From positions 1-62,000 of the forward strand of contig WPIO01000129.1 in assembly GCA_009760855.2 (NCBI GenBank): a DNA stretch of 62,000 nt, in the 5' to 3' direction. A program made the translations under genes and the position numbers. Source of the DNA: Cristatella mucedo. Taxonomy: Eukaryota; Bryozoa; Phylactolaemata; Cristatellidae. This document shows, piece by piece, positions 11,401 through 23,050 of this stretch (within the stretch, counting starts at the first letter, position 1; every line of letters begins with the position of its first letter). Under the pieces are notes generated by a model. It had not been told where the DNA came from and did not search any database. It saw nothing but the letters and a program-made list of their open reading frames with translations.

Positions 11401-12734
11401 TGTAACCAATATTTCCGTGAGCTTTTTATTTCTTTGCGTTAACAAGCAACTACTAGGTGACCAATTTTAAAAATGTACTTACTTCTTGATCGATTAGATC
11501 AATCATGTGCCTAACAAATGTCTTGCATGGTGCTGAAAATCAGTGCCATATTGAGCATTTCGAATTTGTTAGAGCTTCAACAAGGAAGAAACTCTTCAAC
11601 CGTGATACCCATCAGTTCACAGCTCCAACTAGGGTGCAGCAGATTGCTAGCAAAGTGGACTAAGCTAGTCCAAAGAGCCTTCTTCATTAATTACCCACGA
11701 TACACTTTGATCACACGAAACCTTTAATTAGTTATATCAAATGTAACTACTGTGATTGAATGATGCACCATTTTGACTGCTGGAGTCATAGTTTGCCTGT
11801 AGTTGATAGTTGCTTCGATTTTCTTTGCTCTGCTAAATCACCTTGTTGTTTTAGTGAAGTAAGAAAACGGTTGCTGGACAGGGTCACATCAATCAATATC
11901 TGATTTAGCTAAGCTGCTTAGCTGTAGCGGTTTCTAAGCATAACCAGTATGTGTCTCACAAGGGCTAGTGAGAGACCAGTTTTGAAACTCAAAGAAGCAT
12001 AGCTATAGAAAGACGAAAAATAATGAAGCCGCAATGCCAGTGTTGCCAGACATATTCATTCAGTCTGGCACACTGGCTCAGCTGCGAAGTAAGTCGGGTG
12101 GGGGAAGAAGCATATCGATGCAGAACTCTATTCACGCGTCATAATATTTAAATGCAAGATAGATCTTAAATTTTGACATACACTTGTTGAAATTAAAAGC
12201 CTAAATATACTAAGCCTAAATTGTAAATAATTATAGGAAGATACGATATAGGTCTTGACTTCTAGATTTCAGTAACAGTAACGTATTGCAAAGTACAAAA
12301 GTGCTCTGCTTTGGGTAAAATTGCTTGTGAGGTTGCACTCATCGAGGAGTTGTGAGTGGTTTTTGTGTTGTCTGAGGCAAGCTCTAATCATTCTTGAGGG
12401 ATTTTCAAGTAATCTTTAAATATAGCCGAGTGATTAGCTTCATACGACCTTAGAGTCCCGCTCCGTTCACCAGCTACATCTGCTCTCGTCGCCATAACGA
12501 AAGCTCACAAGATAAAAGCTTGCTGACAAAAGCGGACAGGCGAAAGCACATCAAAAAATGCAAGCAGTGCGTAAACGCTGACGAAAGCTTGTACGACACA
12601 AGAGCGAAAAGCCACAACTTTTCAAGCCGCCGCTCTGTCTGCCTTCGTAGCTCTAGCTCTATCCGTCCATCTATCCGTCAATGTAGCCTCCCCCGCTCAA
12701 GCTACTACTGTAGTCTCTTCTCTTCTCTACTCTA

Positions 12735-13235
12735 ATAGCCTCGCTAAGGCGGCCGCTCGAGCTCAGTTGCTAGAGCGGCCACCTTAGCGCCCGTGCAGAT
12801 GAAGCTCTAGTGCTGCTCTAGCCGCCGCTATAGGCACCCCATTGTAGGCGTCACTCTAGCTGCATCGATAGCCACCGCTCCAGCTGCTGCTAGAGCCGTT
12901 GCTCCAGCAAAAGCCATCGCTCTGGCAGCTGCATCAGCGGCATTTCGATGTGAATGTTTGCTAAGCATCTATTATATCGAACAAAATGCTTCGATATGAA
13001 TATGTTTTTAAAACGATTACTTACAATTGGTTTGGATGCTGAGTTGTTAGCTCGCTTTAAACCTGTCTCTTTTGACGTTTCCAGAATTAATCGGTGCGTT
13101 TTTGTCCAGCGCATTAATGCCGGGTTACAGCTGAAAGCCCTACCGAAGTTGACGCCCCGTACTAGTTATACCTAAGATTGCATAATAAGAAAACCATTAT
13201 CGATTCTTATGCAACTGCTTGCAGCATTTAATCCT
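12735..13235. repeat. GC-rich insertion specific to the left duplicate
   Basis: The paralogous region (56840-56875) passes straight from the CTC-rich stretch to TAGTTTCATTT, while here about 500 bases intervene. They begin with a strong hairpin and continue as a degenerate GCTCTAGC/GCCGCT-type repeat that reads as alanine-rich in both strands (12790-12945), then an A+T-richer part with antiparallel open frames at 12890-13114 and 12954-13175. I do not recognise a protein. Confidence 0.6.
12742..12789. repeat. Strong hairpin, 17-base arms
   Basis: The left arm 12742-12758 (CGCTAAGGCGGCCGCTC) and right arm 12773-12789 (GAGCGGCCACCTTAGCG) pair at 16 of 17 positions around a 14-base loop. It stands at the left border of the insertion. 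Confidence 0.9.
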
Positions 13236-13739
13236 TTAATCCAATAATATAGTTTCATTTAAAAAAGACAGCCATCGTAATTCGTACTAGTTTAATAATT
13301 TGTTTGGAGACTGCTATCAGTTAAAAGGGACTTAGAGGCTGCAGATAATGTGGCACTAGTACCTAGTCACTCTGCATATTACGTAGAGTGAAATTTAGTT
13401 ATTGACTTTGAGAAAATTATCCCATGACGTCAAAATCATTGGAGTATTTTAAGATACTCACTGCTGTTGCTCCCTTTAATTTTTAATGCATGAGTAAGCC
13501 TTCATCGATTGTAACCATCCAAGCAGCATTGCTCAATATCGGACTGCAGGATTACAATGTGTGATGAAATTTTAAGTACTAATTGTTGACAATAATATTG
13601 AATAGAATTACACTGAACCTCTTCCAAACAGGACTGTGGTTTGCTATCAGTTAATTATTTCCTGAAAACCTCTCCACTTTAGTAAATTATGCCTAAAGAG
13701 CTATGGTGTTTGGGAACTGCCTCAGTTTGATATACTCAC

Positions 13740-13849
13740 AGTTCACATTGTTTGACCCGGATCCTGTATTAGTATATATGTGCCGTTCGCTTTTTAATAG
13801 GCGGAATAAGCTTGTTCAATTGGTTCAGGTGTCAGGATTGACAAGGCAT
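13740..13849 (-). pseudogene. DEG/ENaC copy 1, exon 2 (indels and stop)
   Basis: Counterpart of 57465-57365, with the donor GAACT|GTGAGT conserved and an acceptor ATTTTTAG. Relative to copy 2 it has a loss of about two bases after the first codon, about nine extra bases, a TAA in place of a TAT codon, and a two-base gain before the GSGSN segment, which is still readable in one frame. Confidence 0.75.
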
Positions 13850-16800
13850 CTAAAAATGCTTATGGCATGAATATCCATTCAGAAATTAAGGATTTAGCAA
13901 CCGTATACAATAAGTTTTAATATACATAATACAATTGAATATGTTCTGTCACAAATGTCAATGACTTTGCGTCTATTTTGGTCTCAACCCTAAAGAAAAA
14001 TATGGAAAATCAAACATGAAGTGTGGCTATATGTACATGCAGGGATTGATAGATTGGGTGTTCTTAGTGATCACTTCATTAAAGTGCTTACAGAGGAGTT
14101 TAGATAACGCTTTTTTAAAGATCTTTCAGCGGCCGAGCAGCTACCACATGATAATGTCATAATTATATATCCACCATGAAAGCTTAATAAAACGTTCGAT
14201 ACCATACTTCAAAGTTTCTGCTCATTTCAGACCGGTAGACACAGATGTAAAAAAAATAAAGGACTTGCATTAATACCTAATAATTTTTTTTTCATTTTGT
14301 TCATGTTCACGTTGTAAAAACACATTCAAAACTGTGAGCTATTACTTGTCACTAAAGATTCCGCCTAAAGTCACGTTTGTGACTACTAACGAGTGGGGAA
14401 TAAGCCAACAGATTCTAGTCAAATCAAAATCAGAATAAACATTCAAAATAGCGATATATGGCTAAAATTTGAACGTGTCTTGCAAAAGTGACAACCCAGA
14501 ATGGATCACTCATGGATGCAACACTCTAGGTTAATGTTTGGTCTACGTGCCAGTTACGAGTTACCTTGTCCGAGAATAGCTAGCTGGAAAAAAACTAAGG
14601 AGACATGAATTCACTTGCTTTGATATACTGACCCTTGGTTTGTTAAGAAAGATTTTAGATATAGCCCAGAAAACTAGAACAACGGATTAGCTAGAACACA
14701 TATTATGTGGTAAATAATTAAATCCCGTTGAGGTGTTAAAGAGAACGTCTTCCTTAAATTCCGGTCTGGCTGCCTATACAAGGGATGGCCACAGAGGACC
14801 TCCAATTAGCGTTTTGAAAAAACGAGCGATTAAAAGTAAGCCGGCTACCTATCAAAATTGTCGATTTTGAAAATTCTGAATTTTAAAATCAATTAATTCT
14901 AAATTTAATACATAATAACACTTCGCACATGATTCATTTTAAAATAAAATACAAGTAATTTAAAAGACGTATTTTACGTCTAGCAGCCTGAGGTCGTGCA
15001 CATGTGTATCATTTAAGTATTGACTTCTCTTAATTATAACAAACAATTAACAAGTAAACATAGTAGAAATTGAGATGATTCAAACATGTAAAGTAATCTA
15101 GCAAATGTAACTGTACACCTAGCCAAATTGTGCATTTAAATCCCATGAGCTTCCCATCAATTGGTTGGGACTCTGAATAATTGAATTGCATTCTTCACGA
15201 GTTTAGACTTAATTCCCAAACAATTGAAATGCATTACCTAAAGATTGTGCTAAAGTGCAGGTTAAGAGAGACTGTAGTGATTACAGTCATGATGCAAATT
15301 GTTTCGTATTCGTAAATCTTGAAGAAAATTCAAGTCTGATTGCATATTTAAAAAGCTACGAGAACATATCCTCAGCTAATATAATTTATTTCTTGATCAC
15401 TGCAAACATTTATCATTTTATAGAATAAGCAATCTCAGAAAGTTCCCCTTTCGCGGGTAATGTTGGCTTTCTGGGGAAATATTGTGATAACTCATAGCCA
15501 GGATTCTACCTATGTATAATCAGGGCTCATAGTGGAGCACTAAGGTAATGATGATGTGTGAGAGATAATAATTATTAAATTTCTTCGATTGTATAAACGG
15601 TTCCCTTAAAATGGACCACAGTGTACACCATTATCTGACGACTCATGCAATAGCAATAGCCAAACACTTTTAGGATCGAAGCTTAAGCTTAGGATGGCAG
15701 CAGCTAGAATCTATGACGTATTCGCTCATCTACTAATGCAGATTGGCCGGAAGCCGCTGGGAGATCAGTTTTGAGTGGAAAGAGATGCATCAACAGTCAG
15801 ATCGGGCATTAGGATTCAGCTAGGACAGTGATAGGTCATTTAAAACAAAACCTTCAACTCTTGCCTTTAGAGCTACAGAAATAATTCTAGATAACATATC
15901 TGTAGCGATCGGCTTGGGAAAGCAGAGCTTTAAGAAAATCATCACCAAGAGCAAAACTAAATCACCCTTTTAAAACAGGTTATCTACACCTCGATGGTGC
16001 CTACTGAGTTTGTAGAACTAGATACAACCAAAGATAAATCGGCAGGTTGAGTTTATGATCAGGATACATGAAAATCACCAGCCTGTGCATCATAGCTTTG
16101 ACATTTAATTAAATTTGGAAGTGAGAAACTCCGGTAACCCATTTCTCTTTAATGGTGGTATCGTAATCGTAGTGGTGCAGTATTTCCGTTGGCTTAAGCT
16201 ATGCATGTTGTCCATTTGCTTAGTATTTACGTTAAATCAATACTTGTCAATAGTGAAAAATAGCACCCGTCGTGCAAAACATATAGATCAAACACTGGAA
16301 TATATACTTTCAAGTGCTTGACAGTTATTTACTTATAAAGATAGATTAAAGTCATTGTGCCGAATACAAAGGCAACAAATCCTAAGAGCTTGAAGGCATA
16401 CCGAGATGTGCTTAAAGTATGGTCGTTTCATCCGCTTAGGCTGCATGTTCAGCCACCATTTTTAGAAGTAAATCATCCTCCAACGGCTGCTTTTGTGGAT
16501 GTTCATATTGATTTTTTCAAAGCTTTAGCTGGCCTAAGCGAGAGTTAGTCAAATATCCATAGGTCCACGATGTGAAGTTCTTATGGCTTTACAGACGCCA
16601 GTACCAGCAGGAACATGTGCAAAGGACGAGCCGAATATATAGGTTTCAAAACACATCTCGCTTTAAATCGAGTACGACGTAGCAAGTATCGAACTTATTG
16701 GCCTGCAACAGCATGTAACTTCAGAATCTTCGGTGGTGTCTAGTAAACTAAAAGGGGAAGTTGATAGCTGCAACAGGAGTTGCTTAAATAACCAGGGTCA

Positions 16801-17338
16801 CTATCTGTTGGCTTCTATCTTTAATAATCCGGACTGGATCAACCATACCAAATTGGTGCCATCAGATAATTTGTAATATATGAGTCGATGTTAGCCACTA
16901 AACGAAAGAATAAGTTCTAGTTACTAGTCCAGCTGCTTCTACTTAGATTACGTAGACCAAATGCCTCTGACAACGTTGTTAGTGTTGTCTCCACAAGATC
17001 AAAGTGCCTTTTTTAGATGATTGAGAAGTGATGCAACAAAAATATTTTTGTCTTTGTTTTCTACACATAGAGAGGCAGGCTGTAATTTTTGGGCATCAAT
17101 AATTATTACGGCAAAAGGTTTAAAACAACAAAATTGTTCATGATAATAACTGCAAATGCCCAAGTTGAAACATGAAACGAGACAGATCCTACAGTCGAAT
17201 AAAACTCAACTTTGAGGCACATTTAGAAAGTTTAATAACGATATATATCAGGAAAGCTAACGTTAGCTGTGGTTTTTCTCTAAAAAAAATCACTATATTT
17301 ATGCCAATACACTGATTTGTCAGGACATTAGATTACAA

Positions 17339-17523
17339 AAGTGGTTCTCAATTTTCCTACTGTGCTAAGCTTGTATGCCGTTTCTCATGTTTTGGTGACC
17401 CCAACCAAAATACTAGTTTGTGCGAACTGTGGAAATGCGTGTCTTATGATGTTCTTAGGCGACTACTGTAGAAAGATTGTTCGACCACAAAACAGGTCAT
17501 GACCCAAAGTTTGAGAACCACTG
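17339..17523. mobile_element. Non-autonomous hAT element with 8-base target duplication
   Basis: The left end AAGTGGTTCTCAA and right end TTGAGAACCACTG are inverted copies of the CAGTGGTTCTCAA terminus seen in Charlie-type hAT transposons. The flanks GATTACAA (17331-17338) and GAGTAAAA (17524-17531) agree at six of eight positions, as expected for the 8-base hAT target duplication after decay. 185 bases, no coding capacity. A second copy is at 42185-42371. Confidence 0.85.
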
Positions 17524-18811
17524 GAGTAAAAGCTTACACACTTCCGAGAGAAAGTTAAATTTTCTCTTTTGGCCGAATGCTAGATACATCTTGGCAGCAT
17601 ACATAATGCTGCATGGCGGGCCTTTCCTTTTCTCTAGCTTCAGTCAACCCTCTCTCAAATTTAGTGATAGCCAATAGGGCAGAATTAGGCGGGTTGTGTC
17701 ATTACGCCTGCACTATTCCTCACGTCAGATCTGCTGTTTCCCTTAAGCTGTTCGTAGATAACTTTGGCCTGCCGTTTACGGAAAATCAAGCATCACTACA
17801 AACCTAGACGATCATATCCTTAATATTAATCCGTCTAGCATCTTTCACGACGTCTGCAACCAGTAATCTAGGTACGTTACTACAAAGAATTACCAGATCA
17901 TTGGATGTGACCATTTATTTAGCTGTTAAGTCAACCTAATTTCAGATAAGGAGCTTTTTTGAATCACGGCCTTCCTTGATTGTGATACGAGAGCAAATTT
18001 AACTCACGTGCGTGTGATATAAGTTCTACATTTACCAAAAATGATTCCCGTTTATTTAGGATTCTCAGCTAGAACCTTTATCTTCTATAAGCGGTAAATA
18101 GCTCCGCATCCCAACTGGTCTACAAGTAAATGGCTTAGCAATAAAATTAAAGCATATTTAGCAGAGCTTCGCTGGCTACCTACAAAGTATCGAGTCAATT
18201 TCGAAGTAATCTTTTTCGTTTTTCGGTCGACTTAACTCACCTGAAAAATACTACACATTCACTTTTCCCTCTCTTCAACTGTGCTCTGGCATCATTGGCA
18301 GCTCATAATTCAGTCAATTATAATTTCTTTGAAATACGCCCCCATATCTCGGGGATTCAGTTTTTAGGTAATATTTAAAGAAAGAATTAAAATAGCTTCC
18401 AAGTACCGGAAGAACCTGCAATGAGCTTCTACGTTGAAGTTGAAGCTATAGACAAATATGTTCCAGCCAACTTTCATTTGAATCTCATTTAGTTTGTCTT
18501 TTTTATCAAATACTACAATTCATTTTAACCTGGGCATTATTCTGTGCGTGTAGCGTTAGGTTTTAAAGGTAGGTAGTGTAAATGCGTTCTTGAAGGATTG
18601 AACATGCTAGGTAAGGAATGATGTGGTGAATTTCTACAATCCCCATTGATTCTTTTACAGGTATCTGTACAAAATCTGCAAATATATTTATGCCCAGTAG
18701 CTGAACAGCTAGTGATGAATTGTTGTTATTTATCTGATGTCGTGGATTACCACCTCCAGAGTAGCTCAAATATGTGCAAAGTTAAGACTACTACAGAATT
18801 ATAGCACCACT

Positions 18812-18900
18812 TTGTTATACAATGGCTTATATCGTGGATATGAGCCATTGTTGATTGCTTGTTATACAGTGGCTTACATCGTGGATATAAGCCATTGTTC
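18812..18900. repeat. Two tandem palindromes, 47-base period
   Basis: Unit 1 has arms 18819-18833 (ACAATGGCTTATATC) and 18837-18851 (GATATGAGCCATTGT), pairing 14 of 15 round a GTG centre. Unit 2 has arms 18866-18880 and 18884-18898, pairing 13 of 15. The right arm of unit 2 is the exact inverse of the left arm of unit 1. Both are preceded by TTGTTATAC. Confidence 0.92.
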
Positions 18901-21059
18901 GTAGTTTCACTAGCATATCAGGTGTATCAGTTACATTAACTCTGTCAAATAACATCTTTAGGGCTTGTTGGATGAGCTGAGTCCCCTACAGTTTTTGGAG
19001 CTCCACAAAAAGGTCTGAGAATATGTATTCCAAATGGTGCTAACATGTGCGACATAACACTCACAAGTACACGAAAGACAACATATATTGACTTGGCAAA
19101 GGTTGTGATCAATAGCCTGGTCTTCAGTTTCCAAAAAGTTATTAATTATTAGGTATTAGTTGGAGGTTGTGGTCTGTACAGACAAGAGTTACTTCAACTC
19201 TAAAGGACCATGTAATATAACTATTCTTTTCATGAAGGATTTGAGTATCGTTAGTGGCACAGCGAACGGCTTGAAAAATATCAATGGGTTGTACCTAGTC
19301 TACCAGGTTTGTAGAGCCGTTCGAAAGGATAGGCAGGTGTAGATGCATTACTGGAGTAAACGGTTAGCTATAAAATAATCTATACATTAATATGCTGCAC
19401 AGATAGGCACAGAGAAATGTGGTAACATGCAGTCGTTGTGAATGTTTGACCAACAACATATTTAAAAGCTATGCACAGGCACACTTGGTTAAGGAGAACC
19501 ACCAACCTAGTCGCCAGAAAAAGCTATTTTATCAAAATCAGTTAGCAGACAGTTTATCTTTAACTGGTGAATTATTTTATAAAACCTCCATTTCGGGGTT
19601 GTTGCGGAAATTCTCTATCGACTGCTGCTATATGACAAGTGAAAAAAGGGAGTTGATATTGCTTGATGTGCTGGATTAGATGGAAAGATATACAGGTCAA
19701 AAAATAGATGCAACTATGTCAAAGCTATGGAATAATGTCAGCCTAGATTGGGTTTTGCTATTGCATTGGTAAGAGGATGAGTGGATATTGTGCTAAGAAG
19801 TAGATTATGCGTATATTATTGGTGCACAACACTTTTATATATGGTCATTGAATGACTACTGCCCACATACTAAAATTGCATAAATTTCAAACAAAAGTGT
19901 GACTTGAGCTAAGATAAAGCCCTTGTGGGACCATAAATGACTTAAAAATCATGATCGAACTGAGTAAAATGCCAACTCTGGCACAAATTTGCAGTGTTCT
20001 TCAGGTCGTCAAAATAAACGGAGATAAACAAGAGTGGGTTCAAGTCGATAACAGGATGTCGGTCAATTGTCAGTCAGGTGTTGGTCAAAGCGGGCAAAAT
20101 ATGTTGTTAAAAATATCCCATTTTAATCGGAGTGCATTTCAATGGCGCTAGATAAGACTACTTCAGACAGGCCCTAGGGTTTAAAAGGCCCGAAGACCCT
20201 TGCAATGGATTGGCAGCAATATTAAACAAGGAGTGAGCTGGGTGCTGCGAGAACAGCTAAAATCTCGAGATGCTCCCAGCCTCGGACGTTTTTTGTGTAA
20301 AACCGGTTGGAAACACTGGCTCAAATTACTTGCTGTCACCCAGCTGAAGGTTATAGCTCTCGTGATGTGTATTGAGCATGTGGTGGTGGCTGAAAACGTG
20401 ATATGGAGTTTATTTGATTGAGATATGTGTACTTTCGGACTAACTGCTTAGAAGTATGACCACTGTGGGTAGTAAAGATTAAATTAAGCCAATGCCATGC
20501 TCTTTTGATGGAAAAAAACACAAATGAGGCGGCTTGAGTTTCTGTGGTATTACGTGTTTTAGTCTATTTGTTTGTAGTTACGATTAATATACTCTAGAAC
20601 GTAACTCGATAAGCAATCTAGTTCATCGAATTTTTATATACTCCGTGATTTAAATTGTATCGCAAGTTTTCTATGAGTGCTGCAACTGTCTGCCTATTGC
20701 AGACCCTTACAGCATCAAGCCTTACCTTCGAAGCGACAGCATCTTCCTTGCAATAGTAAACTGTTATGAACTTCCATACTAGTTGGGCCCTAGTAGCTCG
20801 TGTGCACGACCCCACTCACAAAGGTAACGTAATTGGTGAAAATTTCTCCGACAGGTGTATGTTATTTTTCACTACTATTAAATAATTTTACTGATCAGAT
20901 TAAATACTGACACAAGTCTGAGAAAGCATACTAGAGATCATGACTGAGTGCACATCGTCAGGTATATCACGATTACTGTAGATAAAACTAATAGATCTTA
21001 GCAAAGGTCAAGTCTAGATTATTCTATAATATTTTTGAATCGTGAATGGACAGTTCGAA

Positions 21060-22040
21060 AAGGCTTATGCCTACCATCGATATTTAATTAACCTCACCAA
21101 GCTTAGCCCCTTACCTAGCTATACCTGTGGTGACCTAGCCGATCACTTCTCTAGCTTCTTTGTCAGAAAGATAGACGAGATCAGAGAATCTATCTCTTAA
21201 CTCTATGCATCCTCTTTAGATTCATGTGCTTACATTCAGTGGTGCACTTCTGTGTCTACATTCCAAAAGAACACGAGTGACCCTATTCCTGAACATCATC
21301 TCCCAATTGTAGAAGACAACGATTCATCTAGACCATATTTCAACTGTCCGACTTCTACAATGCATTGACCTGCTGCTGCCCTGCGTAATAAACATGTCCT
21401 TAATGTCAGTTTATAAGGATAGCATATCAAAATGCTGTAGTCGATTTACTGATTAAGAAGGCTATACAAGACCAAAAGAGTTTAAGCAACTACCGCAATA
21501 TCTTCCTTATACAGTTCCCATCAAACACAACGGAATGAGTTGTGGCAGACCAGCTGAACTCTTGCATTGAACTTCAGACCTAACAATTAATTTGTAGTCT
21601 GGTGTAGGAGCTAGTCACTCCACAGTGTCAGCATTGAGTCAGCTGTATGAGGACCGTTTCAGTAATGCAGACTTAAGTACGTTTTTCTGCCTATTTTTCT
21701 CAAGGTCCTATCAACTCAATCAAATGGTGGCCACTGCTGGCACATCACTACAACGATTCACGTTCTCTGGTAGTTCCAGAACTCAGTGCATTGATGTGAA
21801 TGGATAGAGATCATTTGGGGAACCACTGACGTATGGTATAACTCAGAGGTATGTGCTTGGTACTGTCACTTTCACGATTTTTACTCTTCCTCTTGCCAAT
21901 GTGATCGCTAAGCCTAATCGAGGCTTCCGTCACTAGGAAGAATATACTCACTTTTACCTCTGTCTAGATCCCCCAGCCCTATAGGCAGCGTATTACCTCA
22001 AATCTATTGCTGCATGTATTGCTGACACAATCACACAGAT
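21060..22040 (+). mobile_element. CR1/L2-type LINE, 5' ORF2 fragment
   Basis: Decayed segment upstream of and into the palm. Recognisable are LADHFSSFFVRKIDEIRESI (near 21135-21195), the region of 'DYRPVS' (near 21485), GASHSTVSALSQLYED, and the GVPQGSVL and DDAQLYL regions in broken form (21830-21960). It ends at a compound CA/TA repeat. Multiple stops and shifts. Confidence 0.82.
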
Positions 22041-22145
22041 GCAGTACAGTTGTTTCGAATTGAACGAAAATTAAATCAACGAACGAGCTATGAATTATGC
22101 AATTGTGACTCGGGAATTCGAAACTTAATCCTCTACATTGTACAT

Positions 22146-22148
<3 letters not shown>

Positions 22149-22223
<75 letters not shown>

Positions 22224-22224
22224 G
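22149..22224. repeat. Compound microsatellite (CA)n (TA)n
   Basis: About 24 CA units followed by about 14 TA units. The open frames reading cysteine/valine or threonine/histidine repeats here are artefacts of the run. Confidence 0.97.
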
Positions 22225-22329
22225 CTGCAGGGAATAGTGAGCATTGTGTGGAGCCGTTGTATATTTGCTTTTACAGCTTTCCTTATTTTGGCGATGGTCG
22301 ACTGACTCATGTTAAACTACTCAGCCAAT

Positions 22330-23050
22330 GTTTTTTCTTTTTAATGCCACAAAAATTGTAGCTTTCCCTCAATTGTGAGCATATGATTTTTTTATGAATT
22401 ATCCTTTACAATTATATACAGAATTTATCAAATAAATTAGTCATTAGCCCATCAAAAAATTACTACATAACTACCAAGCAACCGTCACTAGTTTGGGAAG
22501 CTGTACATTGAGAGTAACGTGAAATACTGAAGCTAGCAACTTGCTAACCGCAACAAAACTGTATTCAATATTCTACATGCAGCTCTATCGGCCAAAACCT
22601 TACAGGAAATGCACAACGGTAGCGTTTACATTACGACTAATACGACAGGTGAATTCAAGCTGACAGCAGTGACCTCCAGCGGACAGGCTCAAACCAGCTC
22701 ATGTTCAGTGCTAATGCTCACCACCCGCCAGACCATTGTTCCAAGAGAGGATGATTGCGGTCTGGAACGTGCCTTATTTAATGGTCAGGTCATAGGTCAT
22801 GGCCTAATCTCCTGGGACAAAATCACACATGGCACTGCTCCTAATGGTAAGTTTTTTCTCATGTTTATTTCACAGTTGGCTCTGTAATAGTGCAGCGTTG
22901 AAGCTCATAGTTCATAACGCAGGTTCATATGTCAAGCTAATAGTTGATAATCACGAGGGATTGCAATGAGCAAACAACCAGAAAAAGATAAACGTGCATT
23001 AAAATGCCTACATATAGAATGATTTTTGTCCTATGCTGCGTGAATACGCG
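22330..23050. repeat. Local duplicated segment, first unit
   Basis: Similar in order to about 26860-27560: a shared upstream block (TAGCTTTCCCTCAATTGTGA in one, CAGCTTTTTCTCAATTGTAA in the other; then GCAACCGTCACTAGTTTGGG in both), the exon, and its 3' flank. The units are about 4.5 kb apart in direct orientation, which indicates exon duplication within one gene or a two-gene array. Confidence 0.75.
22583..22846 (+). CDS. Single exon resembling the pro-region and activation site of a trypsin-like protease
   Basis: An 88-codon open stretch between a plausible acceptor (TTCTACATGCAG) and a canonical donor (AATG|GTAAGT), phase 1 at the end. It has a beta-rich first part (NGSVYITTNTTGEFKLTAV, then SSGQAQTSSC), then VPREDDCGLERALFNG and DKITHGTAPNG. 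A 'DCG...' linker followed by (K/R)I-x-G-G-x-xAP-x-G is the layout of the zymogen activation site of chymotrypsin-fold proteases (usual form RIVGGxxAxxGxFPW), though the first glycine is a histidine here. No exon with the catalytic His, Asp or Ser was found in the window. A diverged copy is at 27092-27364, and the two differ mostly at third codon positions in the DCGL region, which favours real coding. A wholly different protein remains possible. Confidence 0.5.

Larger units (their letters stand above)
1..13849 (-). pseudogene. DEG/ENaC channel copy 1, decayed tandem paralogue (span of visible exons)
   Basis: A second copy of the channel gene in the same orientation, running off the left edge. 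Counterparts of exons 2 (13849-13740), 3 (4751-4613), 4 (2739-2584), 5 (2504-2352) and the first third of 6 (64-1) are all present in order, with introns that align with copy 2. Exons 2, 3 and 4 carry indels that shift the frame or create stops, and no TM1 exon is found where it should lie (near 15610). Exon 5 is intact. Because the downstream half is outside the window, a shorter or re-spliced product cannot be wholly excluded, but the channel as such cannot be made. Confidence 0.87.
1..15910. repeat. Large tandem duplication, left copy
   Basis: The plus strand from base 1 aligns in order with 49146-62000, introns and intergenic spacer included. Anchor points seen by eye: 1/49146, 2352/51710, 4613/54038, 5400/54930, 5690/55220, 11920/56090, 13740/57365, 14640/58210, 15570/59140 and 15640/61710. 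Similarity looks like roughly 70-80%. The main differences are insertions here at about 7050-11900 and 12735-13235, and a block of about 2.5 kb (59200-61690) present only in the right copy. Confidence 0.9.
15911..21059. other. Interval between the left duplicate and the next LINE: no gene recognised
   Basis: Apart from a hAT element (17339-17523), tandem palindromes (18812-18900) and a scrap of LINE C-terminal sequence around 18145-18240 (reading ELRWLPTKYRVNFEV), I see nothing assignable. Open frames of 60-86 codons (16115, 16357, 17477, 19419, 19951, 20200 and others) have no recognisable domain and are what chance gives in A+T-rich DNA. Confidence 0.5.

Noticed and set aside
21979-22361. 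Three overlapping open frames with Cys-Val or Thr-His repeats
   Set aside because: Translation of the (CA)n(TA)n run on both strands.
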